Source: Acidobacteriaceae bacterium
Lineage (GTDB): Bacteria; Acidobacteriota; Terriglobia; Terriglobales; Acidobacteriaceae
Direction of reading: 5' to 3'
NCBI GenBank assembly: GCA_003165075.1
Contig: PLSM01000144.1
Span: 6,587 to 45,023 of the forward strand
DNA length: 38,437 bases
Under the pieces are notes generated by a model that searched no databases, was not told the DNA's origin, and was given only the letters and a program-made list of their open reading frames with translations. Below, one piece after another: positions 8,128-17,288 of the stretch (position 1 is the stretch's first letter; every line of letters begins with the position of its first letter). The translations under genes and the position numbers were made by a program.

Positions 8128-8499
8128 ATGAGCGAATCAACCGCAACAATCGATTTCGATAAGATGGACGGCCTCGTGCCCGGCATCGTACAGGATGCGA
8201 GTACAGGCGAAGTGCTGATGCTGGGTTTCCTCAACCCCGTCAGCTATGCCAAAACGCTGGAAACCGGCTTTGTTACCTTTTGGAGCCGCACTCGCCAAAA
8301 GCTGTGGATGAAGGGTGAGACCAGCGGCAATCGCCTGCGCGTCGTCTCCGCCTCAACCGATTGCGACAACGACACGCTGCTCTTTCGCGTTTTTGTGGAG
8401 GGCGACGGCCTGGTCTGTCACGAGGGTACGGTCAGCTGCTTCACGCGGCCCATCTCGCTCAGCGTAGGGTCTCCGGAATCGGAGGCCACCCGTGGCTGA
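8128..8499 (+). CDS. hisI: Phosphoribosyl-AMP cyclohydrolase
   Basis: Third step of histidine synthesis: opens the adenine ring of phosphoribosyl-AMP. The 123-residue protein carries the family blocks [19 protein letters not shown] (residues 50-68), the metal-binding segment [10 protein letters not shown] and the two further Cys in VCHEG and SCF that make up the zinc site. It is the stand-alone cyclohydrolase, without the fused phosphoribosyl-ATP pyrophosphatase (HisE) found in E. coli HisIE, and no hisE is in this cluster. ATG 8128 has AGGAA a few bases upstream. The first structural gene after the attenuator; its last 8 bases overlap hisG. Confidence 0.95.
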   Translation: MSESTATIDFDKMDGLVPGIVQDASTGEVLMLGFLNPVSYAKTLETGFVTFWSRTRQKLWMKGETSGNRLRVVSASTDCDNDTLLFRVFVEGDGLVCHEGTVSCFTRPISLSVGSPESEATRG

Positions 8500-9367
8500 T
8501 AAACTCCGTCTCGGTCTTCCCAAGGGCAGCCTGCAGGATGCCACTCTCGCTCTCTTCAAGCGCGCCGGATGGAATATCTATGCTGACGGCCGCTCCTACT
8601 TTCCCTCCATCGACGACGTCGATATCGAGTGCATGCTGATTCGCGCTCAGGAGATGGCGCGCTACGTCGATCATGGCGTCCTCGATGCCGGTCTCACCGG
8701 TATTGACTGGGTTGTTGAGAGCGGACTCGACGTCACCAGCGTCGCTTCGCTCACCTACGCCAAGCAGAGCCGCCGCAAGGTGCGCTGGGTGCTCGCCGTC
8801 CCCGATGGCAGCGGATTCGAGAAGGCCGCAGATCTCGAAGGCAAGATCATCGCAACAGAACTCGTTGAAGTCACCAAGCGCTATTTCGCTGCAAAGGGCG
8901 TCAACGTCAAGGTGGAATTCAGTTGGGGCGCCACTGAGGTCAAGCCCCCCACCCTTGCCGATGCCATTGTCGAGGTCACTGAGACTGGCAGTTCGCTCAA
9001 GGCCAACCATCTTAAGATCATCGACACTGTGATGGAGAGCGAGACGCATTTCATCGCCGGGAAAAGCGCGCTCGCCGATCCGTGGAAGCGCCAGAAGATT
9101 GACCAAATCGCACTCATGCTGCGGGGCGCCATCGATGCGCAATCGCAGGTTGGCCTCATGCTCAATGTCCGGCGTGCCGATCTGGCCGCTGTACTGGCCG
9201 TGCTGCCCGCGCTCAATTCGCCCACAGTTTCCCAATTGAGCGATGCGGAGTGGGTCGCGGTCAACACCATCGTCGACGAGCGTGTCGCACGCGATGTGAT
9301 TCCGCGCCTCAAGGCAGCCGCGGCCACCGGCATCGTAGAGTATCCGCTCAACAAAGTGGTGCTCTAA
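8492..9367 (+). CDS. hisG: ATP phosphoribosyltransferase, long form
   Basis: Catalyses the first committed step, joining ATP and PRPP. 291 residues matches the long HisG with a C-terminal ACT-like domain (about residues 215-291) that binds histidine for feedback inhibition, so no HisZ partner is needed. Recognisable: [18 protein letters not shown] at the N-terminus, the [17 protein letters not shown] block and the PRPP-loop region around [11 protein letters not shown]. The start is GTG 8492 with GGAGG at 8481-8485, overlapping the end of hisI by 8 bases. Enzyme level would be set by the attenuator and activity by the C-terminal domain. The 84-base gap after it, the largest in the operon, holds a palindromic repeat. 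Confidence 0.95.
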   Translation: MADKLRLGLPKGSLQDATLALFKRAGWNIYADGRSYFPSIDDVDIECMLIRAQEMARYVDHGVLDAGLTGIDWVVESGLDVTSVASLTYAKQSRRKVRWVLAVPDGSGFEKAADLEGKIIATELVEVTKRYFAAKGVNVKVEFSWGATEVKPPTLADAIVEVTETGSSLKANHLKIIDTVMESETHFIAGKSALADPWKRQKIDQIALMLRGAIDAQSQVGLMLNVRRADLAAVLAVLPALNSPTVSQLSDAEWVAVNTIVDERVARDVIPRLKAAAATGIVEYPLNKVVL

Positions 9368-9390
9368 GCCGTTTTCACCTTTACTGAAAT

Positions 9391-9446
9391 CTGGGTGCCC
9401 CATCCTTGCGATTCTTTTTTTCGCAAGGGGGGGAGACCACAAAAGG
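9391..9446 (+). repeat. Palindromic repeat in the hisG-hisD gap (copy 1)
   Basis: The unit begins GGGTGCCCCA, then CCTTGCGA (9404-9411) is mirrored by TCGCAAGG (9421-9428) around a T-rich 9-base loop, and it ends GGGAGACCACAAAAG. The outer sequence matches copy 2 in hisB although the stem is different, as expected for a dispersed palindromic element. The hisD ribosome site AAAAGGG (9441-9447) lies at its right edge. It has no stop signal of its own and may influence mRNA processing between hisG and hisD. Confidence 0.55.
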
Positions 9447-9451
9447 GAATC

Positions 9452-10741
9452 ATGAGGTTAATCCGTACCAAAGGTCGTGGTGCTCAACAAGCAGCAGAAG
9501 TCCTTGTCGCGCTCGAACACCGCGGTGGTGCAGCCCTCGACACCGTTCTGCCCGCCGTCAAGCGCATCGTGGCCTCCGTCCGCAGGCACGGTGATCGCGC
9601 CCTGCTGCGCTATGCTGCGCAATTCGACGGCCTCAAAGACAAAGCGAAACTGCGTGTTACTGCCGCGGAGATGGCCGCCGCATGGGATGCAATCGATCCC
9701 TCATTGCGTCAGGCCTTATCCACAGCTGCCGCGCAGATTCGCGGCTTTGCCCAGTGCCAACTGCCGGCCAAGTGGAAGTTCTCTCCCACCGCGGGCTTGT
9801 CCACAGGCCAGCTTCCGCGTCCGCTCGGATCGGTCGGCTGCTATGTGCCCAGTGGCCGCCATCCACTGCCATCGACATTGCTGATGACTGTAATCCCCGC
9901 GCAGGTGGCGGATGTCGAGCGCATCGTGGTCGTGTCTCCTAAACCCGCACTGGAGACCCTCGCTGCCGCGTATCACGTCGGCGTCACCGAGTTCTATCGC
10001 CTCGGCGGTGCCCATGCGGTGGCCGCGCTGGCCTATGGAACCGCAAGCCTCCCGCGCGTCGACAAGATCGTCGGCCCCGGCAATCTCTACGTCACCGCGG
10101 CCAAGCGCCTCGTCGCCTTCGATTGCGCTATCGATATGCTCGCCGGTCCCACCGAGATCGTCGTCACCAGCGAGCGCGGTACTGCGGCCAACATTGCGTC
10201 CGACCTGGTCGCGCAGGCCGAACACGATCCTGAAGCGCTGGCCATCTTCGTCACCACCCGCGCGGATCTGGCCAAGAGCGTCATCGCCGAAGCCGGGATA
10301 CGTAGCCGCAACAACACCATCGCGCGCGCCGCGCTGGACCGCAACGGCCTGGTCATCCTTGCCGCCAATGTGGAGGAGGCGCGTGCCATCACCAATCGTC
10401 TAGCGCCTGAACATCTTACCGTCGATGCCGTGGGCGATCTCGATTGGGTGCAGAACGCAGGTTCCGTGTTTATCGGTCGCTGGTCCGCGCAACCCATGGG
10501 CGACTACATCTCCGGGCCGAATCACACTCTGCCCACCGGCGGCACGGCGCGCGTGCGCGGAGGTTTGAGCGTCAACGACTTCGTCAAACTCATCACCGTG
10601 CAGGAGTACTCTGCGCAAGGCCTGCGCGCACTCGGTTCTCACGCCGCCACGCTGGCCGAGGCTGAAGGGCTCACCGGCCACGCCGAAGCCATTCGTACCC
10701 GCCTGCGCAAAAGCCCGGCTAAGAGGAGACCTCGTGACTGA
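9452..10741 (+). CDS. hisD: Histidinol dehydrogenase
   Basis: Catalyses the last two oxidations, L-histidinol to L-histidine, with NAD+ and zinc. 429 residues from ATG 9452, which has AAAAGGGA just upstream. The longer reading frame from 9395 would translate the palindromic repeat and is unlikely. Family blocks: PLGSVGCYVPSGRHPLPSTLLMT, VDKIVGPGNLYVTAAKRLV, DMLAGPTEIVV, SDLVAQAEHDPEALAIFVTT, APEHLTVDAV (the catalytic Glu-His) and GPNHTLPTGGTARVRGGLSVNDF with the zinc-ligand His. Length is as usual for HisD. It overlaps hisC by 8 bases, which points to translational coupling. Confidence 0.95.
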   Translation: MRLIRTKGRGAQQAAEVLVALEHRGGAALDTVLPAVKRIVASVRRHGDRALLRYAAQFDGLKDKAKLRVTAAEMAAAWDAIDPSLRQALSTAAAQIRGFAQCQLPAKWKFSPTAGLSTGQLPRPLGSVGCYVPSGRHPLPSTLLMTVIPAQVADVERIVVVSPKPALETLAAAYHVGVTEFYRLGGAHAVAALAYGTASLPRVDKIVGPGNLYVTAAKRLVAFDCAIDMLAGPTEIVVTSERGTAANIASDLVAQAEHDPEALAIFVTTRADLAKSVIAEAGIRSRNNTIARAALDRNGLVILAANVEEARAITNRLAPEHLTVDAVGDLDWVQNAGSVFIGRWSAQPMGDYISGPNHTLPTGGTARVRGGLSVNDFVKLITVQEYSAQGLRALGSHAATLAEAEGLTGHAEAIRTRLRKSPAKRRPRD

Positions 10742-11831
10742 CATCGCCACTACGCTGCGTCCAATTCCGCGTGCCCGCGTGCAAGCGATGAAGGAGTATC
10801 ACCCTCCGCTGGGCAGCCGCGACACCCTGCGCCTTGACTTCAACGAGAACACCTTGGCCTGTTCACCCCGCGTGCGCGAAGTACTGGGTCGCGTCTCAAC
10901 GGGCGATCTTACCCGCTATCCTGAGCGCGAGCCGGTGGAGGCTATCGTAGCTGCGCATCTCGGTCTCTCTGCGCCACAGGTCGCGCTCACCAACGGCGTG
11001 GACGAAGCCATCCACGTGCTCTTCGAGGCCTTTCTCGAATCTGGCGATGAGTTGCTGTTGCCCGTTCCCACCTACACCATGTATGAGGTGTATGCGTCGG
11101 CAACGGACGCGCGCTCGATTGCCGTTCAGGCTGCTGACGATTTGCAGTTTCCCTTCGAGCGGCTCGTCGCAGCCATCACGCCGCGCACCAAGGTCGTCGC
11201 CATCGCCAATCCCAACAGCCCCTCGGGCTCTGTTGCCACACACGCACAGATCGTCGAGATTACGCGCCGTGCGCCCCACGCCGTAATTCTCGTCGACGAA
11301 GCGTACTTCCACTTCCACGGAGAAACGGTCGTCGATCTCATCGGCACAGTGCCCAATCTCATCGTCGCGCGAACTTTCTCTAAGGCCTACGGTCTTGCCG
11401 GTCTGCGTCTTGGCTTGCTCGCCGGCCCCGTTGAGCTCATGCGCTGGGTCCGTCGTGTTCTCTCCCCCTATAGCGTCAACTCGCTGGCCCTGGCCTGCCT
11501 GCCGCCTGCGCTTGAAGATACGGCATATCTCGACTGGTACGTGGCCGAAGTGCTTGCAGCGCGCGCTGATTTCGAATCCGCGCTTGACCATGCCGGAGTC
11601 CGCCGCTGGCCCAGCCGTGCCAATTTCGTTCTCGTTGAGATTGGCGCTCGTCACGCGGACTTCGTGCATCTCATGCGCGCCGCAGGCGTACTCGTGCGCG
11701 ACCGCTCCAGTGACCCGGGCTGTGATGGCCGCGTGCGCATCACCATCGGAACCCGCGAGCAAATGAGCCGGGCCATTGCAGCTCTCCACGAAACTCTCGC
11801 CGCGTTGAACAGGCAAGGAGCCGCTCAATGA
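10734..11831 (+). CDS. hisC: Histidinol-phosphate aminotransferase
   Basis: PLP enzyme converting imidazole-acetol phosphate and glutamate to histidinol phosphate. 365 residues, fold type I. Visible are the N-terminal substrate region [16 protein letters not shown], the cofactor-ring region [27 protein letters not shown] with the PLP-binding Asp and Tyr, and the Schiff-base lysine in [14 protein letters not shown]. It starts at GTG 10734 with AGAGGAG at 10722-10728, inside the end of hisD, and its own TGA shares an ATGA overlap with hisB. The next aminotransferase in the window (14675) is a different subfamily. Confidence 0.93.
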   Translation: MTDIATTLRPIPRARVQAMKEYHPPLGSRDTLRLDFNENTLACSPRVREVLGRVSTGDLTRYPEREPVEAIVAAHLGLSAPQVALTNGVDEAIHVLFEAFLESGDELLLPVPTYTMYEVYASATDARSIAVQAADDLQFPFERLVAAITPRTKVVAIANPNSPSGSVATHAQIVEITRRAPHAVILVDEAYFHFHGETVVDLIGTVPNLIVARTFSKAYGLAGLRLGLLAGPVELMRWVRRVLSPYSVNSLALACLPPALEDTAYLDWYVAEVLAARADFESALDHAGVRRWPSRANFVLVEIGARHADFVHLMRAAGVLVRDRSSDPGCDGRVRITIGTREQMSRAIAALHETLAALNRQGAAQ

Positions 11832-12484
11832 TGCAAAGAAAACACGCTCCGGGTGCCCCAGGTCCCGATCCTGGGACCTGGGATACCACTTCAGCCCCGC
11901 GCGCCGCGGGCTTTGAACGTAACACCACCGAAACACGCATCGCCGTCAAGCTCACCATTGAAGGCGGCGGTCATTACAAGATCGCCACTGGCATTCGCTT
12001 CTTCGATCACATGCTGGAGCTGTTCACCCGTCACGGCGCATTCGATCTCGAACTTAAATGCGATGGCGACCTCGACGTGGATCAGCATCACACCGTCGAA
12101 GACGTTGGCATCGCGCTGGGCGAAGCCTTCGACCGAGCGCTTGGCGATAAGCGCGGCATTTTGCGCGCCGGCTATTTCCTCATGCCCATGGACGAAACCC
12201 TGGCCATCGCCGCCGTCGATCTCAGCGGTCGCGCTGCCTTCGCTGTCGATACCAAGGTGCGCACCCGCCTGGTCGGCGACCTGCAAACCGAGTTGGTCAC
12301 TGATTTCTTTGAGGGCTTTGCGCGTGGTGCGCGCGCCAACGTGCACGTCAAGACCATGTATGGCCGCTCCAACCACCACAAGATAGAAGCTATCTTCAAG
12401 GCCTTTGCGCGCGCCTTGCGTGTGGCCTGTTCGCGCGACAAGCAACTCGGCGAAATGCTCCCCTCTACCAAAGGACTGCTGTGA
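11828..12484 (+). CDS. hisB: Imidazoleglycerol-phosphate dehydratase with repeat-derived N-terminal extension
   Basis: Dehydrates imidazole-glycerol phosphate to imidazole-acetol phosphate. Monofunctional (no histidinol-phosphatase domain), 218 residues. Metal-binding and catalytic blocks are present: [31 protein letters not shown] and the second motif [16 protein letters not shown]. The family core begins at [11 protein letters not shown] (residue 30), so residues 1-29 are extra. They are encoded largely by a perfect palindromic repeat (see 11849-11894). ATG 11828 has an excellent AAGGAG upstream and overlaps the hisC stop, while no good start lies between the repeat and the core, so the extension is probably translated. 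Stop and hisH start share TGATG. Confidence 0.93.
   Translation: MMQRKHAPGAPGPDPGTWDTTSAPRAAGFERNTTETRIAVKLTIEGGGHYKIATGIRFFDHMLELFTRHGAFDLELKCDGDLDVDQHHTVEDVGIALGEAFDRALGDKRGILRAGYFLMPMDETLAIAAVDLSGRAAFAVDTKVRTRLVGDLQTELVTDFFEGFARGARANVHVKTMYGRSNHHKIEAIFKAFARALRVACSRDKQLGEMLPSTKGLL
11849..11894 (+). repeat. Palindromic repeat inside the hisB coding sequence (copy 2)
   Basis: GGGTGCCCCA opens the element; CCCAGGTCCC (11857-11866) and GGGACCTGGG (11873-11882) form a perfect 10-bp inverted repeat with a 6-base loop; ATACCACTTCAG closes it. The outer edges match the element before hisD. It lies in frame within the 5' part of hisB, encoding residues of the extension [15 protein letters not shown]. 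An mRNA hairpin here, shortly after the start codon, could slow HisB translation. Confidence 0.7.
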
Positions 12485-13092
12485 TGCGCGTAACCGTAAT
12501 CGACTACAAAGCGGGCAACCTGACCTCTGTACTGAAGGCGCTGCGCCATCTCGGCGCGGAAGTCGAAGTCACAGACAGCGACCTCGCGCTGGTCGAATCC
12601 GCGGAGCGTCTCGTCCTTCCCGGCGTAGGTCACTTCCAGGCAACCGAGCGTCTTGACGCCTCGGGCATCACCCCCGCCATTCGCGCCGCCATCGGTCGCG
12701 GCGTCCCCTTCCTCGGCATCTGCGTGGGCATGCAGTGGCTCTATGCTGGTTCCAGCGAGGCTCCCGCGCAACCCGGCCTCGCGCACTTCCCCGAGCCATG
12801 TACGCGCTTTCCGGATCACTCTGAAAAGGTTCCGCATGTAGGGTGGAACTCGCTCGAAGTTCGCCCCGGCTCGCGGCTCCTGGCCGGCGTCGAGCCCGGC
12901 GAGTATGTCTACTTCACCCACTCCTACAAAGCTCCGGTCACAGATTCCACCGCCGCAGTCGCGCACTATATCGGGCCCTTTGCAGCCGCGGTGGAGCAGG
13001 GCAACGTCATGGGCGTACAGTTCCATCCCGAAAAATCCGGGGCCACCGGCCTCAAGATTCTCCGCAATTTTCTCGCCTGCGAAGGGAATTGA
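12484..13092 (+). CDS. hisH: Imidazole glycerol phosphate synthase, glutamine amidotransferase subunit
   Basis: Class I glutaminase that releases ammonia from glutamine and channels it to HisF. 202 residues. The nucleophile region reads GVPFLGICVGMQWLY with the active Cys, and the His-Glu of the triad is in GVQFHPEKSG; the oxyanion strand VLPGVGHFQ is present. ATG 12484 shares the TGATG junction with hisB and has AAAGGA 8 bases ahead; GTG 12481 is the only near alternative. Its stop is directly followed by the hisF ATG, so the two subunits are made from adjacent frames. Confidence 0.95.
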   Translation: MRVTVIDYKAGNLTSVLKALRHLGAEVEVTDSDLALVESAERLVLPGVGHFQATERLDASGITPAIRAAIGRGVPFLGICVGMQWLYAGSSEAPAQPGLAHFPEPCTRFPDHSEKVPHVGWNSLEVRPGSRLLAGVEPGEYVYFTHSYKAPVTDSTAAVAHYIGPFAAAVEQGNVMGVQFHPEKSGATGLKILRNFLACEGN

Positions 13093-13872
13093 ATGCTGAC
13101 CAAACGCATCATCGCCTGCCTCGATGTCCACGCCGGTCGCGTCGTCAAAGGCGTGCAGTTCGTCGACCTCATTGACGCGGGTGACCCGGCTACGCAAGCC
13201 GCGCGCCATGCCCGCGAAGGCGCCGACGAGATTGTGCTGCTCGACATTACTGCCACCCACGAGCGTCGCCAGACTCTGCTCGAAACCGTGCGCCGCACCG
13301 CCCGCGAACTCTTCGTGCCTTTCGCTGTCGGCGGCGGCATCCGTTCTGCACAGGACGCAGGCCAGGTCTTCGATGCCGGCGCGGACAAGGTCAGCATCAA
13401 CTCCGCGGCCCTGGCCGATCCGGGTCTGATTGACGCCATCGGTCGCAGTTTCGGCGCGCAAGCCGTGGTCGTCGCCATCGACGCTCGCCGCGATCCCCAG
13501 GCCGCAGATCCAGTCCGCGATGCGCAGGTCTTTGTGCAGGGCGGGCGCAAGCCGGCCGGCCGCCGTGTCGTCGAGTGGGCGCGCGAGGCCGAAGATCGCG
13601 GCGCAGGCGAGATTCTGCTCACGTCGATGGATTCCGACGGAACCCGTGCCGGCTTCGATTGCGAACTGACTGCGGCAGTAAGCGAAGCAGTTGGAATTCC
13701 CGTGATCGCCTCGGGCGGCGCCGGAACCGTCGCTCACTTTACCGATGTCTTTGCACGTGGCAAGGCTGATGCTGCCCTCGCTGCGAGCATCTTTCATTTC
13801 GGCGTGTCCAGTGCGCGCGCCCTCAAACAGGAGCTGGCCCGGGCCGGCGTCCCCGTGAGGCTTCCATGCTGA
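13093..13872 (+). CDS. hisF: Imidazole glycerol phosphate synthase, cyclase subunit
   Basis: TIM-barrel cyclase that uses HisH-derived ammonia to convert PRFAR to imidazole-glycerol phosphate and AICAR. 259 residues. Catalytic Asp residues are in [16 protein letters not shown] (residue 11) and [10 protein letters not shown] (near residue 130). Phosphate-binding loops AVGGGIRS and ASGGAGT are both clear. It starts at the base after the hisH stop with GAAGGGA ahead, and overlaps hisA by 7 bases. Here hisF precedes hisA, the reverse of the enterobacterial order. Confidence 0.95.
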   Translation: MLTKRIIACLDVHAGRVVKGVQFVDLIDAGDPATQAARHAREGADEIVLLDITATHERRQTLLETVRRTARELFVPFAVGGGIRSAQDAGQVFDAGADKVSINSAALADPGLIDAIGRSFGAQAVVVAIDARRDPQAADPVRDAQVFVQGGRKPAGRRVVEWAREAEDRGAGEILLTSMDSDGTRAGFDCELTAAVSEAVGIPVIASGGAGTVAHFTDVFARGKADAALAASIFHFGVSSARALKQELARAGVPVRLPC

Positions 13873-14552
13873 TTCCTTCCATCGATCTGCTGGGCGGCCG
13901 CATCGTTCAGCTAGTGCAGGGCGAGAAATTGCGCCTCGCCTTCGACGACTTTGAATACTGGATCGAGAAGTTTGCGCGATTCCCGCTGGTGCAGTTGATT
14001 GATCTTGACGCCGCCATGCGCCAGGGCGACAACTTCGCACTCGTGGAGCAGATTGCGCGCCGTTTGCCCTGTCAGGCCGGCGGCGGAATCCACTCCATCG
14101 AGCGCGCGCGTCAGGTGCTCGATGCGGGTGCGAAGCGTGTCATTGTTGGGTCTGCGCTCTTCTCTGAAAGTGAAGGCGGCGCATCGGTCAACACCGAGTT
14201 CGCCGCTACGCTTGCCGCCGCCATCGGTGCCGAACACGTTGTGGCCGGCATCGATACAAAGAACGGCCGCATCGCCGTCAAAGGCTGGAAGGCGCAAGTG
14301 GCGCTCACTCCCGACGAAGCGATTCCACAGCTCGAATCCTGCGCTGCTGCATTTCTCTATACCCATGTCGATGGCGAAGGCATGATGCAGGGCTTTCCCA
14401 TCGCGACGGCCGCGCGGCTGCGCCGGCTCACCACGCGTCAGCTTATCGTCGCCGGAGGCATTCGTAGCCAGCAGGAAGTGGATGCGCTGGACGCCTTGGG
14501 TGCCGACGCTGTGGTCGGTATGGCTGTCTACACTGAGTTGCTCGCAGTATAG
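13866..14552 (+). CDS. hisA: Phosphoribosylformimino-5-aminoimidazole carboxamide ribotide isomerase
   Basis: TIM-barrel isomerase that opens the ribose of ProFAR to give PRFAR, the HisF substrate. 228 residues, slightly short for HisA (about 240). It begins [20 protein letters not shown] with the first catalytic Asp (residue 7), and the second Asp is in [16 protein letters not shown]. Half-barrel phosphate loops CQAGGGIHS and VAGGIRS are present. The sequence between residues 20 and 35 ([16 protein letters not shown]) differs from the common HisA loop, but the order of motifs separates it clearly from HisF. Last gene of the operon; I see no hairpin terminator in the 122 bases that follow. 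Confidence 0.92.
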   Translation: MLIPSIDLLGGRIVQLVQGEKLRLAFDDFEYWIEKFARFPLVQLIDLDAAMRQGDNFALVEQIARRLPCQAGGGIHSIERARQVLDAGAKRVIVGSALFSESEGGASVNTEFAATLAAAIGAEHVVAGIDTKNGRIAVKGWKAQVALTPDEAIPQLESCAAAFLYTHVDGEGMMQGFPIATAARLRRLTTRQLIVAGGIRSQQEVDALDALGADAVVGMAVYTELLAV

Positions 14553-14674
14553 GACCAACGCCGTACCCCGACTCGCACATTGATTGTCTGCGCCCAGAAG
14601 CTTGGCGAGCCGCAATCCCACATCGGGTATGCTGGGAGAGTCAGTATGCCCAATATGCCAAAGGAGGTCGGAGG

Positions 14675-15847
14675 ATGAACACAAGACAGAGCGGAATCCG
14701 TTTGGCGAAGCGCTTGGACGAGGTGGGATTCTCCGGCATTGTGCAGGTTCGCAATAAGGTGATGGCGATGCGCGCGGAGGGTCTCCATGTGCACTCGCTG
14801 CACTGCGGCGAGCCTTTTTTTGAAACTCCCCAGGAGATCAAGTATGCGGCCGTCAAGGCGCTGGTCGAAAACCACACCCACTATGCGCCCTCTTCGGGCT
14901 TGCCGCCGTTGCGACAGGCGTTGGCTGCAAAGCTGGCGGTAAAGAACGCCATCCATGTAACCGAAGACGAAGTGATCGCAACGGTTGGCGGTTCGCAGGG
15001 ATTGTACGCGGCCTTCCAGTCCGTCATCGATCCTGGCGATCATGTGCTGGTCTTTTCGCCCTACTGGACGCCTATTGGCGACCTGGTGACATTGGCGCAG
15101 GGCCGGCCATTGCTGGTGCCCACCATAACCGCCCGCCGTAACGGCATCCGCAAGACTCTGGAGCAATTCTCCACTCCGCACACGCGGGCTATCTACTTCA
15201 ACACGCCTCAGAATCCCAGCGGTCTGGTCTTTACGCGTGCTGAGGCGGAAGAGGTCGCAGCCTTCGCCATCGAGCGCGACCTGGTAGTAATTGCCGATGA
15301 GGCCTACGAGGATCTCGTCTACGACGGCGTCCATTTTTCCATTGCAGCGCTTCCGGGCATGGCGGAGAGAACCATCACATCGTTCACCTTCTCCAAAACC
15401 TATGCCATGACCGGCTGGCGGGCTGGTTACACGGTTGCCAAAGAGCCATTCATGACCGCGTTGCGCAAGATCGTGCTTTACTCCACCAACGGCGTTCCCA
15501 CTCCGGTGCAATACGCCATGATCCAGGCGCTCTCCACGCCGGAGTCGGAGATCGCCGCCCGTCGCGAAGAGTATCGCCGGCGGCGCGATTTGCTGGTGGC
15601 CGCCTTGAACGATGTGGGTTTGGAGTGTCCCCCGCCCGCGGGCGCCTTCTATGCCTTCCCCAATGCGGAAAAAATCAATAAGAACAGCCGCACTGCCGCG
15701 CAAATCCTGCTTGACAAGGCGCACATCGCCACCATTCCCGGCTCAGTCTTTGGCGCTCAGGGCGAGGGGCATTTGCGCTTTGGCTACGCCATCGCCATCA
15801 AGGAAATAGAAGACTGCGTGGACGCGCTGCGAAAGTTCTTCGCATAG
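14675..15847 (+). CDS. Class I PLP-dependent aminotransferase (aspartate aminotransferase-like)
   Basis: 390 residues, fold type I, close to the AspC/AAT Ib group. The PLP lysine is K241 in SFTFSKTYAMTGWRAGY; NTPQNPSG (176-183), VIADEAYEDLVYDG with Asp208 and Tyr211, and VGGSQGLYAAF make the cofactor pocket. An ideal AAGGAGG (14661-14667) sits 7 bases before ATG 14675. It follows hisA by 122 bases in the same direction, so readthrough is possible, but its subfamily is not HisC, and the strong ribosome site suggests an independent unit. Substrate (aspartate, aromatic or other amino acid) cannot be fixed from sequence. It ends 10 bases from the converging FUSC-type gene. Confidence 0.88.
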   Translation: MNTRQSGIRLAKRLDEVGFSGIVQVRNKVMAMRAEGLHVHSLHCGEPFFETPQEIKYAAVKALVENHTHYAPSSGLPPLRQALAAKLAVKNAIHVTEDEVIATVGGSQGLYAAFQSVIDPGDHVLVFSPYWTPIGDLVTLAQGRPLLVPTITARRNGIRKTLEQFSTPHTRAIYFNTPQNPSGLVFTRAEAEEVAAFAIERDLVVIADEAYEDLVYDGVHFSIAALPGMAERTITSFTFSKTYAMTGWRAGYTVAKEPFMTALRKIVLYSTNGVPTPVQYAMIQALSTPESEIAARREEYRRRRDLLVAALNDVGLECPPPAGAFYAFPNAEKINKNSRTAAQILLDKAHIATIPGSVFGAQGEGHLRFGYAIAIKEIEDCVDALRKFFA

Positions 15848-15857
15848 CTGCACTCGC

Positions 15858-16991
15858 TCATTTCTGCGCCTCGCCAACGGTCCGGCTGGTCTCCACGCGC
15901 GAGTCGCGCAGTAGCCGCGCAATCTGTTTCAGGTGCAGTTGCACCGCGTAGGCGCGCAGTATTTCGGCCTGCGAGAAGCGCGATCCCGTGTGCCGAACCG
16001 CATCCATGCGCGCCTCCAACTGCGCAATGTCCTCTTCCAGGTTGATTCCCTCCGGCGGCACGTGAAAGCGCCAGCCATGGATACAGCTTCCCACATAATG
16101 GAATCCGGTGCGAATATCCACGGCCAACCGCCCGAGCGCGGGCTCCAGTTGTAGCGCATACCCATCCTCATGGCTATCCTTCACGGCGAATTCCAGCGCT
16201 ATCAGGGCATCGAAAAGTGACCGCCCGAACTGTGCCAGCATGCCCAGTCCCTCGCGCCATCCTGGGCCGCCCGAGGGCTCATTCCGCGCCGCTTCCAGCA
16301 GTTGGTTATTGGCGCGCAGCACGGTCAGGGCATCTTCGCGCCGTGCCTCCAGGTTCTCCGCCGGCTCTCCGCGAAAGCCTTGCAGAATAGCCTCGAAAAA
16401 CGCGCCCAGGACCAGGAACTCCTGCGCCAGGCCATCCCGAAGGCGCAGCCGGGCGCGGTCGGGAAACACCAGTGTGGCAATGGCCAGTGCCACCACAATA
16501 CCCAGAAAAACTTCGCTTACCCGGTCCAATGCAACGGTCCAGTGCGAGCCCGTTTTCTGCACCAGCATAACGATGGTGATGGTCACCCCGGCCAGCCGTG
16601 AACTGCTGCGCAGTCCCAGAAGTCCGCACACCGCCACCGCGGCGATGACGGCCAGAATATAGTTCCAGGGCAACACGCCGAACAAGGAGAATGAGAAGCC
16701 GAACAGCGCGCCGATTACCGTGCCCAGAATTCGGTCTCGGGACGCGGTGATGGTGGCGCCAAAGTTCGATTGCAGCACGATGATCGCGCTGATGGCGCCC
16801 CAATAGCCGTCGTGCAGGCCAAAGCGCAGCGCCAGCCACCAGCATAGTGCGGCTGCCAGCGCGGTCTTCGCCGCGTGGATCAGCAGCCGCCGGCGCTCCC
16901 AGCTCAACCAGCCCTGGTCCGCAGACTGCTCCACACGCAACTTGATGGCAAGCTGCTGTTGCGACCGCGTCTTGTGGGCCATCAACCGCAT
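15858..16991 (-). CDS. FUSC-family membrane protein (aromatic-acid exporter-like)
   Basis: About 377 residues: an N-terminal block of about six hydrophobic segments (for example AAKTALAAALCWWLALRFGL, WGAISAIIVLQSNFGAT, GTVIGALFGFSFSLFGV, YILAVIAAVAVCGLLGL, SEVFLGIVVALAIATLVF) and a soluble helical C-terminal half of about 200 residues. The arrangement and the TASRDRILGTVIGAL block fit the FUSC/ArAE half-size family, some members of which export p-hydroxybenzoic and other aromatic acids. Possible starts are ATG 16991 and 16982, with TTG or GTG further up to 17030; none has a strong ribosome site. It is transcribed alone, converging on the aminotransferase and diverging from the dehydrogenase. 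Substrate unknown. Confidence 0.75.
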   Translation of the reverse strand: MRLMAHKTRSQQQLAIKLRVEQSADQGWLSWERRRLLIHAAKTALAAALCWWLALRFGLHDGYWGAISAIIVLQSNFGATITASRDRILGTVIGALFGFSFSLFGVLPWNYILAVIAAVAVCGLLGLRSSSRLAGVTITIVMLVQKTGSHWTVALDRVSEVFLGIVVALAIATLVFPDRARLRLRDGLAQEFLVLGAFFEAILQGFRGEPAENLEARREDALTVLRANNQLLEAARNEPSGGPGWREGLGMLAQFGRSLFDALIALEFAVKDSHEDGYALQLEPALGRLAVDIRTGFHYVGSCIHGWRFHVPPEGINLEEDIAQLEARMDAVRHTGSRFSQAEILRAYAVQLHLKQIARLLRDSRVETSRTVGEAQK

Positions 16992-17288
16992 AGGTTCAGA
17001 ATGCCGCCTTGCCGGTGCAACTCGCAGCAACCACGCCGTTTCATTGAATCACACTTGAGCCACCGGCATCGATAGAACGTTTCTCGATGCTCACCTGTCT
17101 CGGAGCCTGTCGGTGCTGGGCTTCCGTCGACTGAATGCCCTCTCCCCCCTCGTCAACGGATTCTTTCCGCCCAGATTTCGAAAAAATCTTCCTGACCGGT
17201 ATCGAATCCACACTGCGCGACTACCCTTTGCAGCCGCCGTGTAGCATAAAAGTCAGGTGCCCGTGTGTACCGGGCCAATTAAAAACAC
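16992..17288. other. Divergent intergenic region between FUSC-type gene and dehydrogenase
   Basis: About 300 bases separate the two divergent starts. The segment near 17245-17260 (GTGTAGCATAAAAG) is the most promoter-like patch upstream of the dehydrogenase, but without a matching -35 I do not call it. A short inverted repeat GCCCG/CGGGC lies close to 17260-17275. Nothing else is recognisable. Confidence 0.3.

Noticed and set aside
11851..11882. Hairpin in hisB as an intrinsic terminator
   Set aside because: It lies inside the coding sequence, no T-run follows, and edges match a repeat elsewhere.
12172..14040. 622-codon open frame on the minus strand across hisB-hisA
   Set aside because: It mirrors five well-recognised his genes; long antisense frames are expected from high-GC third positions, and the translation shows no domain.
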